Assembly (NCBI GenBank): GCA_900548615.1
Contig: URKW01000020.1
Span: 1-22,443, forward strand
Reading direction: 5' to 3'
From: an uncultured Eubacteriales bacterium
GTDB lineage: Bacteria; Bacillota; Clostridia; Oscillospirales; Oscillospiraceae
Length of the DNA: 22,443 bases
Under the pieces are notes generated by a model. The model searched no databases and was not told where the DNA came from. It was given only the letters and a program-made list of their open reading frames with translations. A program made the position numbers and the translations under genes. Of the stretch, positions 15,348-22,317 are shown one piece after another; the first letter of the stretch is position 1; every line of letters begins with the position of its first letter.

Positions 15348-16454
15348 ATGGCAGCGAAGAAGGAAACGGCGGCTCCTGCCGCCAGCTCCGATAAGAAAAA
15401 AGCCATCGAGACCGCCATGCAGCAGATCGAGAAGATGTATGGCAAGGGCTCCATCATGCGCTATGGCGACGGCAACGTGGCCAACGTAGAGGCCATCCCC
15501 ACCGGTTCTCTGGCGTTGGATCTGGCGCTGGGCATCGGCGGTCTGCCCCGCGGCCGCGTGGTGGAGATCTACGGCCCGGAATCCTCCGGTAAGACCACGC
15601 TGGCGCTGCACGTGCTGGCCGAGGCCCAGAAAATGGGCGGTGAGGTGGCCTTTGTGGACGCCGAGCACGCGCTGGATCCCACCTATGCCAAGGCGCTGGG
15701 CGTCAACGTGGAGGATATGCTGATCTCCCAGCCGGACACCGGCGAGCAGGCGCTGGAGATCACGGAAGCGCTGGTGCGCTCCGGCGCCATCGACGTAGTG
15801 GTGGTGGACTCCGTGGCGGCGCTGGTGCCCCGCGCCGAGATCGAAGGTGAGATGGGCGACAGCTTCGTGGGCCTCCACGCCCGCCTGATGAGTCAGGCCC
15901 TCCGCAAGCTCACCGGTATCATCAACAAGACCAACACCATCGTCATTTTTATCAACCAGCTTCGTGAAAAGGTTGGCGTCATGTACGGCAACCCCGAGGT
16001 CACCACCGGCGGTCGGGCGCTGAAGTTCTATGCCTCTGTCCGCATCGACGTGCGCCGGGTGGAGACCCTGAAGGCCGGCGGCGAGGTGGTGGGCAACCAC
16101 GTCCGGGCCAAGGTGGTGAAAAACAAGGTGGCTCCCCCCTTCCGTGAGGCGGAGTTCGATATCATGTACGGCGAGGGCATCAGCAAGCTCAGCGAGCTGA
16201 TCGATCTGGGCGTGAAGCTGGATCTGGTGCAGAAGAGCGGCTCCTGGTTCAGTCTGGGCGACGTGCGTCTGGGCCAGGGCAAGGACGCCGCCAAGGAGTA
16301 CTTCCGCCAGAATCCCGAGGCTGCCGCCACGCTGGAAAAGAACGTGCGGGAAAACTTCCACAAGCTGATGGGCAACCAGTCCAAGATCGCCGCCCGCGCG
16401 GCAGGCCGCGCTGTGGACGTGTCCGCCGACGACTTTGACGACAGCGACGAATGA
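15348..16454 (+). CDS. recA: Recombinase RecA
   Basis: ATP-dependent DNA strand-exchange protein that forms filaments on single-stranded DNA, drives recombinational repair and triggers LexA self-cleavage. The 368-residue protein is complete: Walker A GPESSGKT (76-83), Walker B region VVVVDSVAAL, the loop-1 EGEMGDS region, the loop-2 area with NQLREKVGVMYGNPE, and an acidic C-terminal tail (DDFDDSDE). AAAGGAGGAA lies ahead of the ATG. The stop overlaps the recX start (ATGA), so RecA and its modulator are made together. No LexA/DinR box is obvious directly upstream; the gene is probably read from the yqhQ promoter, perhaps with a local one I cannot identify. Confidence 0.98.
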   Translation: MAAKKETAAPAASSDKKKAIETAMQQIEKMYGKGSIMRYGDGNVANVEAIPTGSLALDLALGIGGLPRGRVVEIYGPESSGKTTLALHVLAEAQKMGGEVAFVDAEHALDPTYAKALGVNVEDMLISQPDTGEQALEITEALVRSGAIDVVVVDSVAALVPRAEIEGEMGDSFVGLHARLMSQALRKLTGIINKTNTIVIFINQLREKVGVMYGNPEVTTGGRALKFYASVRIDVRRVETLKAGGEVVGNHVRAKVVKNKVAPPFREAEFDIMYGEGISKLSELIDLGVKLDLVQKSGSWFSLGDVRLGQGKDAAKEYFRQNPEAAATLEKNVRENFHKLMGNQSKIAARAAGRAVDVSADDFDDSDE

Positions 16455-17068
16455 AGATCACGCGGATCGAAAATTCCAAACATGTGCAGGAGCGCGTGCT
16501 GGTGTTTCTGGAGGAGGGTGACCCCCTCCGGATCACCGGTCATGAGCTCCTGCAATTTGGCTTGTATCCGGGTATGGACTTATCCCCCCAGCTTGTGGTA
16601 CAATTGCAGGCGGCAGGTCAGCGTTCGGAGAGTCGGGTGAAGGCGGCCCGGCTGGCATCCGGCCGCATGATGTCCCGCAAAGAACTGACGGACAAGCTGA
16701 GCCGTAAAGGCATTGACCCTGACACGGCGGAGGAAACAGCGGACTGGCTGGAATCGCTGGGCGCGGTGGACGACGCCGCCTACGCTGGGGTCATCGCCCG
16801 GCACTACGCCGCCAGCGGGTACGGCCCGGGCCGGGTGCGGCAGGAGCTGCAAAAGCGGGGCGTTTCCCGCGAGCTGTGGGACGACGCGCTCTCTCAGCTG
16901 CCCGACAGCGCTGACGCCATCGACCGCTTTCTGCAAAAAAAACTGAGCGGCAGAACGCCTGACCGCGCCACGCTGAAAAAGCTCAGCGACGCCCTGCTGC
17001 GGCGGGGCTTTTCATGGAGCGACATCCGCCCGGCCCTGAACCGTCTGGGCGAGGAAATAGACGAATAG
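16451..17068 (+). CDS. recX: Regulatory protein RecX
   Basis: Small helical protein that binds RecA filaments and limits or modulates their growth. The 205-residue product has the RecX three-helix repeats: RMMSRKELTDKLSRKGID, then DDAAYAGVIARHYAASGYGPGRVRQELQKRGVS, then a third repeat near the C-terminus (KKLSDALLRRGFSWSDIRPAL). The first 60 residues match the N-terminal extension seen in Firmicutes members. The start overlaps the recA stop by four bases, the classic coupled recA-recX arrangement. The rimO gene follows after 14 bases. Confidence 0.93.
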   Translation: MKITRIENSKHVQERVLVFLEEGDPLRITGHELLQFGLYPGMDLSPQLVVQLQAAGQRSESRVKAARLASGRMMSRKELTDKLSRKGIDPDTAEETADWLESLGAVDDAAYAGVIARHYAASGYGPGRVRQELQKRGVSRELWDDALSQLPDSADAIDRFLQKKLSGRTPDRATLKKLSDALLRRGFSWSDIRPALNRLGEEIDE

Positions 17069-17082
17069 AAACGAGGAGACTT

Positions 17083-18402
17083 ATGAACGTATCCTTTATC
17101 TCCCTTGGCTGCGATAAGAACCGCGTCAACACGGAGCAGATGATGGCCATGTGCCTGCAGGCAGGCATGACCGTGCAGGAGGACGTCAACGGCAGCGACG
17201 TGGTGGTCATCAACACCTGCGGCTTTATCGACAGCGCCAAGACGGAGGCCATTGAGACGATCCTCTCCGCCGCCGAGCTGAAAGCGGCGGGCGAGGTGAA
17301 GAAAATTCTGGTGACCGGCTGCCTGAGCCAGCGCTACCGGGACGAAATGATGACGGAGCTGCCGGAGATCGACGGCATGATGGGCACCGCCGACTACGGT
17401 GACATTGTGTCCGCCGTGGAGCAGGTGATGGCCGGCGAGGACTGCACCCACTTCAGCGACATCAACGGCGCGGTGGAGGAGCTGCCCCGCGTGCTGTCTA
17501 CCCCCACCCACTTCGCCTATCTGCGCATTGCCGAGGGCTGCTCCAACAGCTGTGCCTACTGCATCATTCCTAAGCTGCGGGGCCGCTACCGCAGCCGCCC
17601 CATGGAGGATATCCTGACCGAGGCGCGGGCTTTGGCGGCGGACGGCGTGAAGGAGTGCATCGTCATCGCGCAGGATATCACCCGCTACGGCGTGGACCTC
17701 TATCACGAGAAGAAGCTGCCGGAGCTGCTGCGTGAGCTGTGCCAGCTGGACTTCCACTGGATTCGCCTGCACTACCTCTATCCCGACACCATCACCGACG
17801 AGCTGATCGACATCATCGCGGCGGAGCCGAAGATCTGCAAGTACATCGACATGCCCATTCAGCACTGCAACGACACGATTCTGAAGGCCATGCGCCGCCG
17901 GGAGACTCACGCGGGGCTGCTGGCGCTGATGGAAAAGCTGCGGGCGAAGATCCCCGACGTTGTGCTGCGCACCAGCCTCATCACCGGCCTGCCCTATGAG
18001 GACGAGGCCGCTTTCGACGAGCTGTGCGAGTTCCTGCGGGAGACCCACATTGAGCGGGCGGGCGTCTTCCCCTACTCCCCGGAGGAGGGCACCGACGCCG
18101 CCGAGATGCCCAACCGCGTGGACACCGCCGAGGCGGAGCGCCGCGCCGAGTTGGTGGCGGACGTGCAGTCCCGCATCATGGACGACTTCAACGAGAGCCG
18201 CATGGGCGATCTGACAGAGGTACTGTGTGAGGGCTTCGACCCCCAGTCCATGCAGTACATAGGCCGCAGCTATGCGGAAAGCCCCGATATCGACGGACAT
18301 ATCTATTTCACCAGCGCGGATGACGTAAACCCCGGCGACTTCGTGACGGTGCGGATCACCGGCGCCATGGACGGCGAACTGGTGGGAGAAAGAGAGGAGT
18401 AA
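17083..18402 (+). CDS. rimO: Ribosomal protein S12 methylthiotransferase RimO
   Basis: Radical-SAM enzyme that methylthiolates the conserved aspartate of ribosomal protein S12. The 439-residue protein begins FISLGCDKNRVNTE, the RimO signature. Auxiliary cluster cysteines are at 10, 46 and 80. The radical-SAM motif CSNSCAYC holds Cys153, Cys157 and Cys160. A C-terminal TRAM domain ends in DFVTVRITGAMDGELVGE. ATG at 17083 has GAGGAGAC upstream; a longer in-frame extension from 17014 overlaps recX and is rejected. It forms a tight run with pgsA, whose start is four bases downstream. Confidence 0.95.
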   Translation: MNVSFISLGCDKNRVNTEQMMAMCLQAGMTVQEDVNGSDVVVINTCGFIDSAKTEAIETILSAAELKAAGEVKKILVTGCLSQRYRDEMMTELPEIDGMMGTADYGDIVSAVEQVMAGEDCTHFSDINGAVEELPRVLSTPTHFAYLRIAEGCSNSCAYCIIPKLRGRYRSRPMEDILTEARALAADGVKECIVIAQDITRYGVDLYHEKKLPELLRELCQLDFHWIRLHYLYPDTITDELIDIIAAEPKICKYIDMPIQHCNDTILKAMRRRETHAGLLALMEKLRAKIPDVVLRTSLITGLPYEDEAAFDELCEFLRETHIERAGVFPYSPEEGTDAAEMPNRVDTAEAERRAELVADVQSRIMDDFNESRMGDLTEVLCEGFDPQSMQYIGRSYAESPDIDGHIYFTSADDVNPGDFVTVRITGAMDGELVGEREE

Positions 18403-18406
18403 AACC

Positions 18407-18943
18407 ATGCCGAAAAATATGGCCAACTATCTGACCATCGGCCGCGTGCTGATGATCCCGGTGTTTCTGGTGCTGATGTATGTGGACTTCCCCGGCAGCC
18501 GCTATTGGGCGCTGGGCGTGTACATCGTGGCCTGCCTGACGGACTTTGCCGACGGCTACATCGCCCGGCACTATAATCAGATCTCCGACTTCGGCAAGTT
18601 CATGGATCCTCTGGCGGACAAGTGCCTTGTGATGGCGGCGCTGTGCTGCTTCGTGGAGCAGGGCGACATGCTGGCGTGGATCCTTGCCGTCGTGCTGGTG
18701 CGGGAGTTCGCCGTGTCCGGCATGCGGCTGATCGCCGTGGAGAAGGGGCGGGTCATCGCCGCAGCCTGGTCGGGCAAGATCAAAACTGCCAGCACCATGG
18801 TGTGCATCTGCCTGATCCTGTTCGGCATCCCCCATAGTCTGAACATCGTCTGTCAAGTGGTGATCCTTGTGACCACCGTGTACTCCGGCGTGGAGTATTT
18901 CATGAAGAACGCCGACGTGTTCAAGTCCGGCGAGATCAAGTAA
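18407..18943 (+). CDS. pgsA: CDP-diacylglycerol-glycerol-3-phosphate 3-phosphatidyltransferase
   Basis: Integral membrane enzyme that makes phosphatidylglycerol phosphate from CDP-diacylglycerol and glycerol 3-phosphate, the committed step to phosphatidylglycerol and cardiolipin. The 178-residue protein carries the complete CDP-alcohol phosphatidyltransferase motif: Asp46, Asp49-Gly50, Ala53-Arg54, Gly63, Asp67 and Asp71. Several membrane helices surround it. AGAGGAG overlaps the end of rimO, giving coupled translation. It is the last gene of the recA-region transcript and is followed by a strong terminator. cinA, often found between pgsA and recA in Firmicutes, is not present here. Confidence 0.95.
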   Translation: MPKNMANYLTIGRVLMIPVFLVLMYVDFPGSRYWALGVYIVACLTDFADGYIARHYNQISDFGKFMDPLADKCLVMAALCCFVEQGDMLAWILAVVLVREFAVSGMRLIAVEKGRVIAAAWSGKIKTASTMVCICLILFGIPHSLNIVCQVVILVTTVYSGVEYFMKNADVFKSGEIK

Positions 18944-18953
18944 CAATCCAAAT

Positions 18954-18993
18954 AAAAAAGTGGCTCTGTACAACAGTGCAGAGCCGCTTTTTT
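18954..18993. terminator. Bidirectional terminator between pgsA and the XRE regulator
   Basis: A long stem (18954-18971 with 18976-18993, two mismatches, loop AACA) has A-rich left and T-rich right ends, so it works both ways. It ends the pgsA transcript on the plus strand. On the minus strand it begins at the stop codon of the XRE regulator. Confidence 0.9.
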
Positions 18994-19247
18994 CACGCAA
19001 AAATGTCCTCATAGCTGGTGCGCAGGATATCCCGCAGCAAAATGATCTCATCGGGGTACAAATGGCGCTGCCCTACCTCGATCTTCGCCACCGCGCTGCG
19101 GGTGATATCGCAGCCGCTCAATTGCAGCTGCGCGGCCACCCACTCCTGCGTAAGCCCCGCCTTTTCCCGCAGCTGGCGGATGTTGTGCCCGATACGTTTC
19201 TCCACCTCCGGATTGATGCTCGTCACCTCCTGCAAAAATGCACCCAT
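18993..19247 (-). CDS. XRE-type helix-turn-helix transcriptional regulator
   Basis: The protein is small, 84 residues if started at ATG 19247, and is almost entirely a Cro/CI-type DNA-binding domain: IGHNIRQLREKAGLTQEWVAAQLQ, an extended turn (LSGCDITRS), then AVAKIEVGQRHLYPDEIILL. It has no ligand or dimerisation domain beyond that. The start is uncertain. ATG 19247 lies in the centre of a palindromic operator and lacks a ribosome binding site, while a perfect AGGAGG (19231-19226) lies a few codons inside. GTG at 19226 would give the short N-terminus I expect for this family (VTSINPEVE) but overlaps that AGGAGG. It is divergent from the 63-residue membrane protein gene and very likely controls itself and that gene through the two matching operators. 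Confidence 0.85.
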   Translation of the reverse strand: MGAFLQEVTSINPEVEKRIGHNIRQLREKAGLTQEWVAAQLQLSGCDITRSAVAKIEVGQRHLYPDEIILLRDILRTSYEDIFA

Positions 19248-19255
19248 ATGGGTGC
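19240..19255. promoter_or_regulatory. Operator 1: 16-base perfect palindrome
   Basis: GCACCCATATGGGTGC is a perfect palindrome. It differs from the core of operator 2 by one symmetrical pair, giving the shared form GCACCyATATrGGTGC. It lies just inside the predicted transcript of the XRE gene and upstream of the plus promoter's -35. It is the probable binding site of the regulator. Confidence 0.75.
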
Positions 19256-19263
19256 GAAACTTC

Positions 19264-19292
19264 TTGACATTATTATAGGCAGGTGGTATGAT
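19264..19292 (+). promoter_or_regulatory. Promoter of the small membrane protein gene
   Basis: Consensus TTGACA (19264-19269), a 17-base spacer and TATGAT (19287-19292), with TGG before it as an extended -10. The predicted start of transcription (about 19299) falls within operator 2. A near-consensus promoter covered by an operator is expected to be strongly repressed and then sharply induced. Confidence 0.85.
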
Positions 19293-19300
19293 TATTTTGC
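19272..19300 (-). promoter_or_regulatory. Promoter of the XRE regulator gene
   Basis: A perfect TATAAT on the minus strand (19277-19272) with a weak -35 at 17 bases (GCAAAA, 19300-19295) inside operator 2. The -10 lies within the spacer of the opposite promoter, so the two promoters overlap and cannot easily fire together. Confidence 0.6.
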
Positions 19301-19324
19301 ACCTATATAGGTGCAAAATAATCA
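19289..19324. promoter_or_regulatory. Operator 2: 36-base perfect palindrome
   Basis: The half-site TGATTATTTTGCACCTAT (19289-19306) is followed without a gap by its exact reverse complement (19307-19324). The core GCACCTATATAGGTGC matches operator 1. It covers the transcription start of the plus promoter and the -35 of the minus promoter. The centre-to-centre distance to operator 1 is 59 bases. Confidence 0.85.
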
Positions 19325-19333
19325 AGAGAGAAT

Positions 19334-19353
19334 TTGCCGGGACGATCCGGCAA
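19334..19353 (+). promoter_or_regulatory. Small hairpin in the leader of the membrane protein mRNA
   Basis: TTGCCGG (19334-19340) pairs with CCGGCAA (19347-19353) around a six-base loop. It sits in the untranslated leader, about ten bases before the ribosome binding site, and could affect mRNA stability or translation. Confidence 0.45.
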
Positions 19354-19377
19354 CAAATGAAAAAGGAGGAGACACAA

Positions 19378-19569
19378 ATGGAATGGGGACATTTTTTACA
19401 GGTGATCGGTTCGATCTTTGCCACCGCCGGACTGGTGATGCTGATGGTGTTCAAGTACGTGATCGAGGCCGCCGTGCCGAGTATGGTAATGGCTTCCTTT
19501 GGTCTGGGCCTTGGCGTAGTGCTGCTGGGCTCACTGGTCATTTACGCGATACCCAAAAAGGATAAATAA
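19378..19569 (+). CDS. Small two-helix membrane protein of unknown function
   Basis: The 63-residue protein consists almost only of two hydrophobic helices (about 6-29 and 33-58) joined by a short turn (IEAAVPS) and followed by a basic tail KKDK. I do not recognise a family. The ATG at 19378 has AAAGGAGGAG at an ideal distance; in-frame starts further upstream (for example 19357) are less well placed. It has its own strong operator-covered promoter and its own terminator, so it forms a one-gene unit controlled with the divergent XRE gene. A stress-response, immunity-like or envelope role is possible, but nothing in the sequence decides this. Confidence 0.8.
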   Translation: MEWGHFLQVIGSIFATAGLVMLMVFKYVIEAAVPSMVMASFGLGLGVVLLGSLVIYAIPKKDK

Positions 19570-19574
19570 CCGCT

Positions 19575-19606
19575 AAGGCCCGGCGTTTTCAGAACGCCGG
19601 GCCTTT
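19575..19606 (+). terminator. Rho-independent terminator after the small membrane protein
   Basis: A perfect 13-base-pair GC-rich stem (19575-19587 with 19593-19605), loop TTCAG, followed by a short T run (TTTA). It isolates this gene from the T-box-cysS unit. Confidence 0.88.
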
Positions 19607-19626
19607 ACAATTCGCACGGTATAGAC

Positions 19627-19655
19627 TTGACACCAAAGCAAAAGCCTGCTACAAT
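19627..19655 (+). promoter_or_regulatory. Promoter of the cysS T-box transcript
   Basis: Consensus TTGACA (19627-19632), a 17-base spacer and TACAAT (19650-19655). Transcription should begin near 19662, giving a leader of about 280 bases before cysS. Confidence 0.85.
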
Positions 19656-19661
19656 ATACGC

Positions 19662-19900
19662 TACAAATGAACAGCGCGACGATCGGAAAGAGTATGTCCA
19701 TCCCACGGGGATAGAGAGAGGGGGCCACCGGCTGAAAGCCCCGTCACCCGCTGCGGACAGAAAGTGCGTCCGGGAGCGCGGGGGATGTGGAAGCCCTCCG
19801 GTTGGCCGCCGTCACAGCGCCGAACTTGAGTGATAAACGAGAGTGGAACCGCGAAGTTATTTTCGCCTCTCAGACAATACTGTCTGAGAGGCGTTTTTTT
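19662..19900 (+). ncRNA. T-box riboswitch (tRNA-Cys sensing) upstream of cysS
   Basis: T-box leaders bind a specific tRNA and allow read-through when that tRNA is uncharged. The conserved T-box AGAGTGGAACCGCG is at 19840-19853, followed by the terminator at 19864-19900. Stem I is visible: the purine-rich GGAAAGAGTA segment on its 5' side, the distal loop region AGAGAGGGGGCCACCGG with GAAAGCCCC, and a 3' specifier segment. Pairing of GCGC, CGG and GTCC on the left with GGAC, CCG and GCGC on the right leaves AGAAAGTGCGT as the specifier bulge. This puts the codon TGC (19765-19767), cysteine, in place, in agreement with cysS downstream. The specifier assignment was made by eye. Confidence 0.93.
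19864..19900 (+). terminator. T-box regulated terminator
   Basis: A perfect 13-base-pair stem (19864-19876 with 19881-19893), loop ATAC, followed by seven Ts. The competing antiterminator would use the T-box sequence just upstream when uncharged tRNA-Cys is bound. Confidence 0.92.
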
Positions 19901-19941
19901 CATTGCCAATTACAAATTAACCATATAAAGGAGAAACCACC

Positions 19942-21390
19942 ATGTATCTGTACAATTCCGCCACCCATCGCAAGGATGAATTTAAGACCCATACCCCCGG
20001 CCATGTGGAGATGTATACCTGCGGCCCCACCGTGTATCATTTTGCCCACATCGGCAACCTGCGCTCCTACATCATGGAGGACGTGCTGGAGAAGTACCTG
20101 CGCTACGCCGGTTACGACGTGAACCGCGTCATGAACATCACCGACGTGGGCCACCTGACCTCCGACGCCGACGAGGGCGAGGACAAGATGCTCAAGGGCG
20201 CCAAGCGCGAGCATAAGACCGTCATGGAGATCGCCCAGTACTACACCGACGCATTTTTTGAGGACTGCCGCAAGCTGAACATCAAGCGCCCCGACGTGGT
20301 GCAGCCCGCCACCGGCCTCATCGACGACTATATCAAGATCATCACCAAGCTGCTGGACACCGGCTACGCCTATCAGGCCGGCGGCAACATCTACTTCGAC
20401 ACCAGCAAGCTGGAGCGCTACTATATCTTCAACGACCACAACGAGGACGATCTGGCTGTGGGCGTCCGCGAGGGCGTGGAGGAGGACACCAACAAGCGCA
20501 ACAAGAACGACTTCGTCCTGTGGTTCACCAAGTCCAAGTTCGAGGATCAGGCCCTGAAATGGGACTCTCCCTGGGGCGTGGGCTATCCCGGCTGGCACAT
20601 CGAGTGCTCCGGCATCTCCATGAAGTTCAACGGCGAGTATCTGGACCTCCACTGCGGCGGCGTGGACAACGCCTTCCCCCACCACACCAACGAGATCGCC
20701 CAGTCCGAGAGCTATCTGGGCCATCCCTGGTGCCCCCAGTGGTTCCATGTGGCCCACCTGAATACCGACCACGGCAAGATGTCCAAGTCCAAGGGCGAGT
20801 TCCTGACCGTCTCCCTGCTGGAGCAGAAGGGCTACGACCCGCTGGCCTACCGCTTCTTCTGCCTGCAGAGCCACTATCGCAAGGGCTTGCTGTTCAGTTG
20901 GGAGAATCTGGACAACGCCACCGTGGCCTTCAACAAGCTGCTGGCCAAAATCGCCGCGCTGAAGGACGAGGGCAATGTGGATCAGGCGGTATTTGACGAG
21001 TATAAGGCCAAGTTCATGAAGGCCATGGACAACGACCTGAACACCTCCATGGGCGTCACCGTGCTGTACGACGTGCTGAAGGCCAAGACCAACGACAAGA
21101 CCAAGCTGGCCCTGCTGGACAGCTTTGACACCGTGCTGGGCCTGAAGCTGCTGGAAAAGGCGGCGGAGCTACGCGTCAAGCAGGCGGCAGCCGCTCCCGC
21201 GGCAGACGGCTTCACCGTCATCAGCGAGTCCGGCGAGGAGGACGCCGCCGTGGAGCAGCTGATCCGCGCCCGTGCCGACGCCAAAAAGGCCAAGAACTTC
21301 GCCGAGGCTGACCGCATCCGCGACGAGCTGAAGGCCCAGGGCATCGAGGTCACCGACGTACCCGGCGGCGCCAAGTGGAAGCGCATTTGA
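19942..21390 (+). CDS. cysS: Cysteinyl-tRNA synthetase
   Basis: Class I aminoacyl-tRNA synthetase that charges tRNA-Cys with cysteine in two ATP-driven steps. The 482-residue protein is complete. The zinc ligands that discriminate cysteine are Cys27, Cys222, His247 and Glu251. The HIGH-type motif reads HIGN (36-39), normal for this enzyme, and KMSKS is at 279-283. The C-terminal helical tRNA-binding region ends in NFAEADRIRDELKAQGIEV. AAAGGAG precedes the ATG. It is a single-gene unit controlled by the T-box, with a terminator at 21399, so its level should rise when cysteine runs short. Confidence 0.98.
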   Translation: MYLYNSATHRKDEFKTHTPGHVEMYTCGPTVYHFAHIGNLRSYIMEDVLEKYLRYAGYDVNRVMNITDVGHLTSDADEGEDKMLKGAKREHKTVMEIAQYYTDAFFEDCRKLNIKRPDVVQPATGLIDDYIKIITKLLDTGYAYQAGGNIYFDTSKLERYYIFNDHNEDDLAVGVREGVEEDTNKRNKNDFVLWFTKSKFEDQALKWDSPWGVGYPGWHIECSGISMKFNGEYLDLHCGGVDNAFPHHTNEIAQSESYLGHPWCPQWFHVAHLNTDHGKMSKSKGEFLTVSLLEQKGYDPLAYRFFCLQSHYRKGLLFSWENLDNATVAFNKLLAKIAALKDEGNVDQAVFDEYKAKFMKAMDNDLNTSMGVTVLYDVLKAKTNDKTKLALLDSFDTVLGLKLLEKAAELRVKQAAAAPAADGFTVISESGEEDAAVEQLIRARADAKKAKNFAEADRIRDELKAQGIEVTDVPGGAKWKRI

Positions 21391-21398
21391 TAATAAGC

Positions 21399-21430
21399 AA
21401 AAAAGAAAGCCCTATGGGGCTTTCTTTTTT
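21399..21430. terminator. Bidirectional terminator between cysS and the right-hand cassette
   Basis: A perfect 14-base-pair stem (21399-21412 with 21417-21430), loop TATG, with six As on the left and seven Ts on the right. It stops cysS on the plus strand and the convergent Cys-rich gene, whose stop codon starts at 21432, on the minus strand. Confidence 0.93.
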
Positions 21431-21630
21431 TATGAACGGTCATACCGTGCGATCATGTCGTTAGTGCGGCCGCGATCCGGCTCGTATTTATTGCAGGGCT
21501 TCTCGGTGGCGGTGACGCTGTAACCGTTGCGGGAGCACTTGAAGTGGGTCACGTAGCAGGACGTGTAGCTGTCACCCAGCTCGCAGTAGCGGCAGGAGCC
21601 GCAGAGACCGTAGTAGGTTTTGGCGGACAT
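21430..21630 (-). CDS. Small six-cysteine protein of unknown function
   Basis: The 66-residue hydrophilic protein has six cysteines at 10, 13, 16, 25, 32 and 46, in the pattern C-x2-C-x2-C-x8-C-x6-C-x13-C. The CGSCRYC cluster and the later FKC and KPCNKYEP could bind zinc or an Fe-S cluster. I do not recognise a named family. The start is well supported: AAGGAGG lies seven bases before the ATG at 21630. It sits 12 bases after the 224-residue membrane-anchored gene and is probably co-transcribed with it. Composition is closer to the chromosome than that of the neighbour. Confidence 0.82.
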   Translation of the reverse strand: MSAKTYYGLCGSCRYCELGDSYTSCYVTHFKCSRNGYSVTATEKPCNKYEPDRGRTNDMIARYDRS

Positions 21631-21642
21631 AGGTTAACCTCC

Positions 21643-22317
21643 TTATTTCTTTTTAGTAGGAATGGTTTTGTCGATAGTAAGAGAAATGTTGGGGATATCT
21701 TTAGCGGCTTCTGCGACGGCGTCGAAAATGTAGGGGCTGCAAATTCGATTGTATTTTTTGGCGATATCACGAAGTTCCTTGACAAAAATCCATTCAAATG
21801 CAGCAATAGTGTTATTTGCAAGATCGACCTTAGTGTCTTCCATGTCGGAGAATGGGCCAACAATGGCTTGTGCATCAAGTTCAGAAACGAAACGAGAAAG
21901 AAATACTTTTTTTAACTCTTGTCGAAGCTCATTTTGCTTTTTATTCATCTGAGAAGCATAAAGATGATCGCCATTTACCTCTGCGGTTACTTGAGATTGA
22001 ACCGCTTGACGATATTCCTCTTTCAGCGCGGCATAGCGAGGAACTAATTCAGGACATGTCAATTTCATATCGACTTGGATTACTTCAATTACTCCGGGAT
22101 ATTCGGCGGAGTTGATAGAAAGCCTACATTCCACTCTATCAACTTTTGCGGTAGATGCGCTTTTCAAACAGCTGATGATCTTCTTTGTTTCCGAAGCGTT
22201 TTTAGCGACTTCGGGCAAGTTGCTTTTGTGTCTTGCATTTTTGATCGCGGTGATCGTATCAACAATGACGTAGCCGATGCCAAACAATATGATGATTACA
22301 ATGATATCCATTAACAT
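21643..22317 (-). CDS. Membrane-anchored protein of unknown function
   Basis: The 224-residue protein has one N-terminal hydrophobic helix (about 3-21, DIIVIIILFGIGYVIVDTI), then a soluble, charged, largely helical body. The stretch from about 95 to 140 (LKEEYRQAV ... NKKQNELRQELKKV) looks like a coiled coil. No catalytic motif is seen and I recognise no family. The body probably faces the cytoplasm or wall side as a single-pass protein; orientation is not clear. The DNA is visibly AT-richer, with different codon use from all genes to the left, which suggests acquisition by transfer. The ATG at 22317 follows AAAGGGTG, which lies inside the preceding small ORF, so translation is probably coupled. 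Confidence 0.75.
   Translation of the reverse strand: MLMDIIVIIILFGIGYVIVDTITAIKNARHKSNLPEVAKNASETKKIISCLKSASTAKVDRVECRLSINSAEYPGVIEVIQVDMKLTCPELVPRYAALKEEYRQAVQSQVTAEVNGDHLYASQMNKKQNELRQELKKVFLSRFVSELDAQAIVGPFSDMEDTKVDLANNTIAAFEWIFVKELRDIAKKYNRICSPYIFDAVAEAAKDIPNISLTIDKTIPTKKK

Noticed and set aside
16894..18426. 510-codon minus-strand ORF opposite rimO
   Set aside because: It is antisense to a gene with all RimO cysteine motifs. Its low-complexity His/Val/Leu composition and lack of a ribosome binding site mark it as a shadow.
19289..19324. 36-base palindrome considered as a terminator
   Set aside because: It has no loop or T tract, its centre is AT-rich, and it overlaps a promoter and matches a second palindrome, so an operator is the better reading.
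18993..19541. Longer 182-codon version of the XRE regulator
   Set aside because: The extra N-terminal part runs through both promoters, the large palindrome and the divergent gene, and has no protein character.
19627..19833. 68-codon plus-strand ORF before cysS
   Set aside because: It coincides with the T-box RNA, whose conserved elements explain the sequence.
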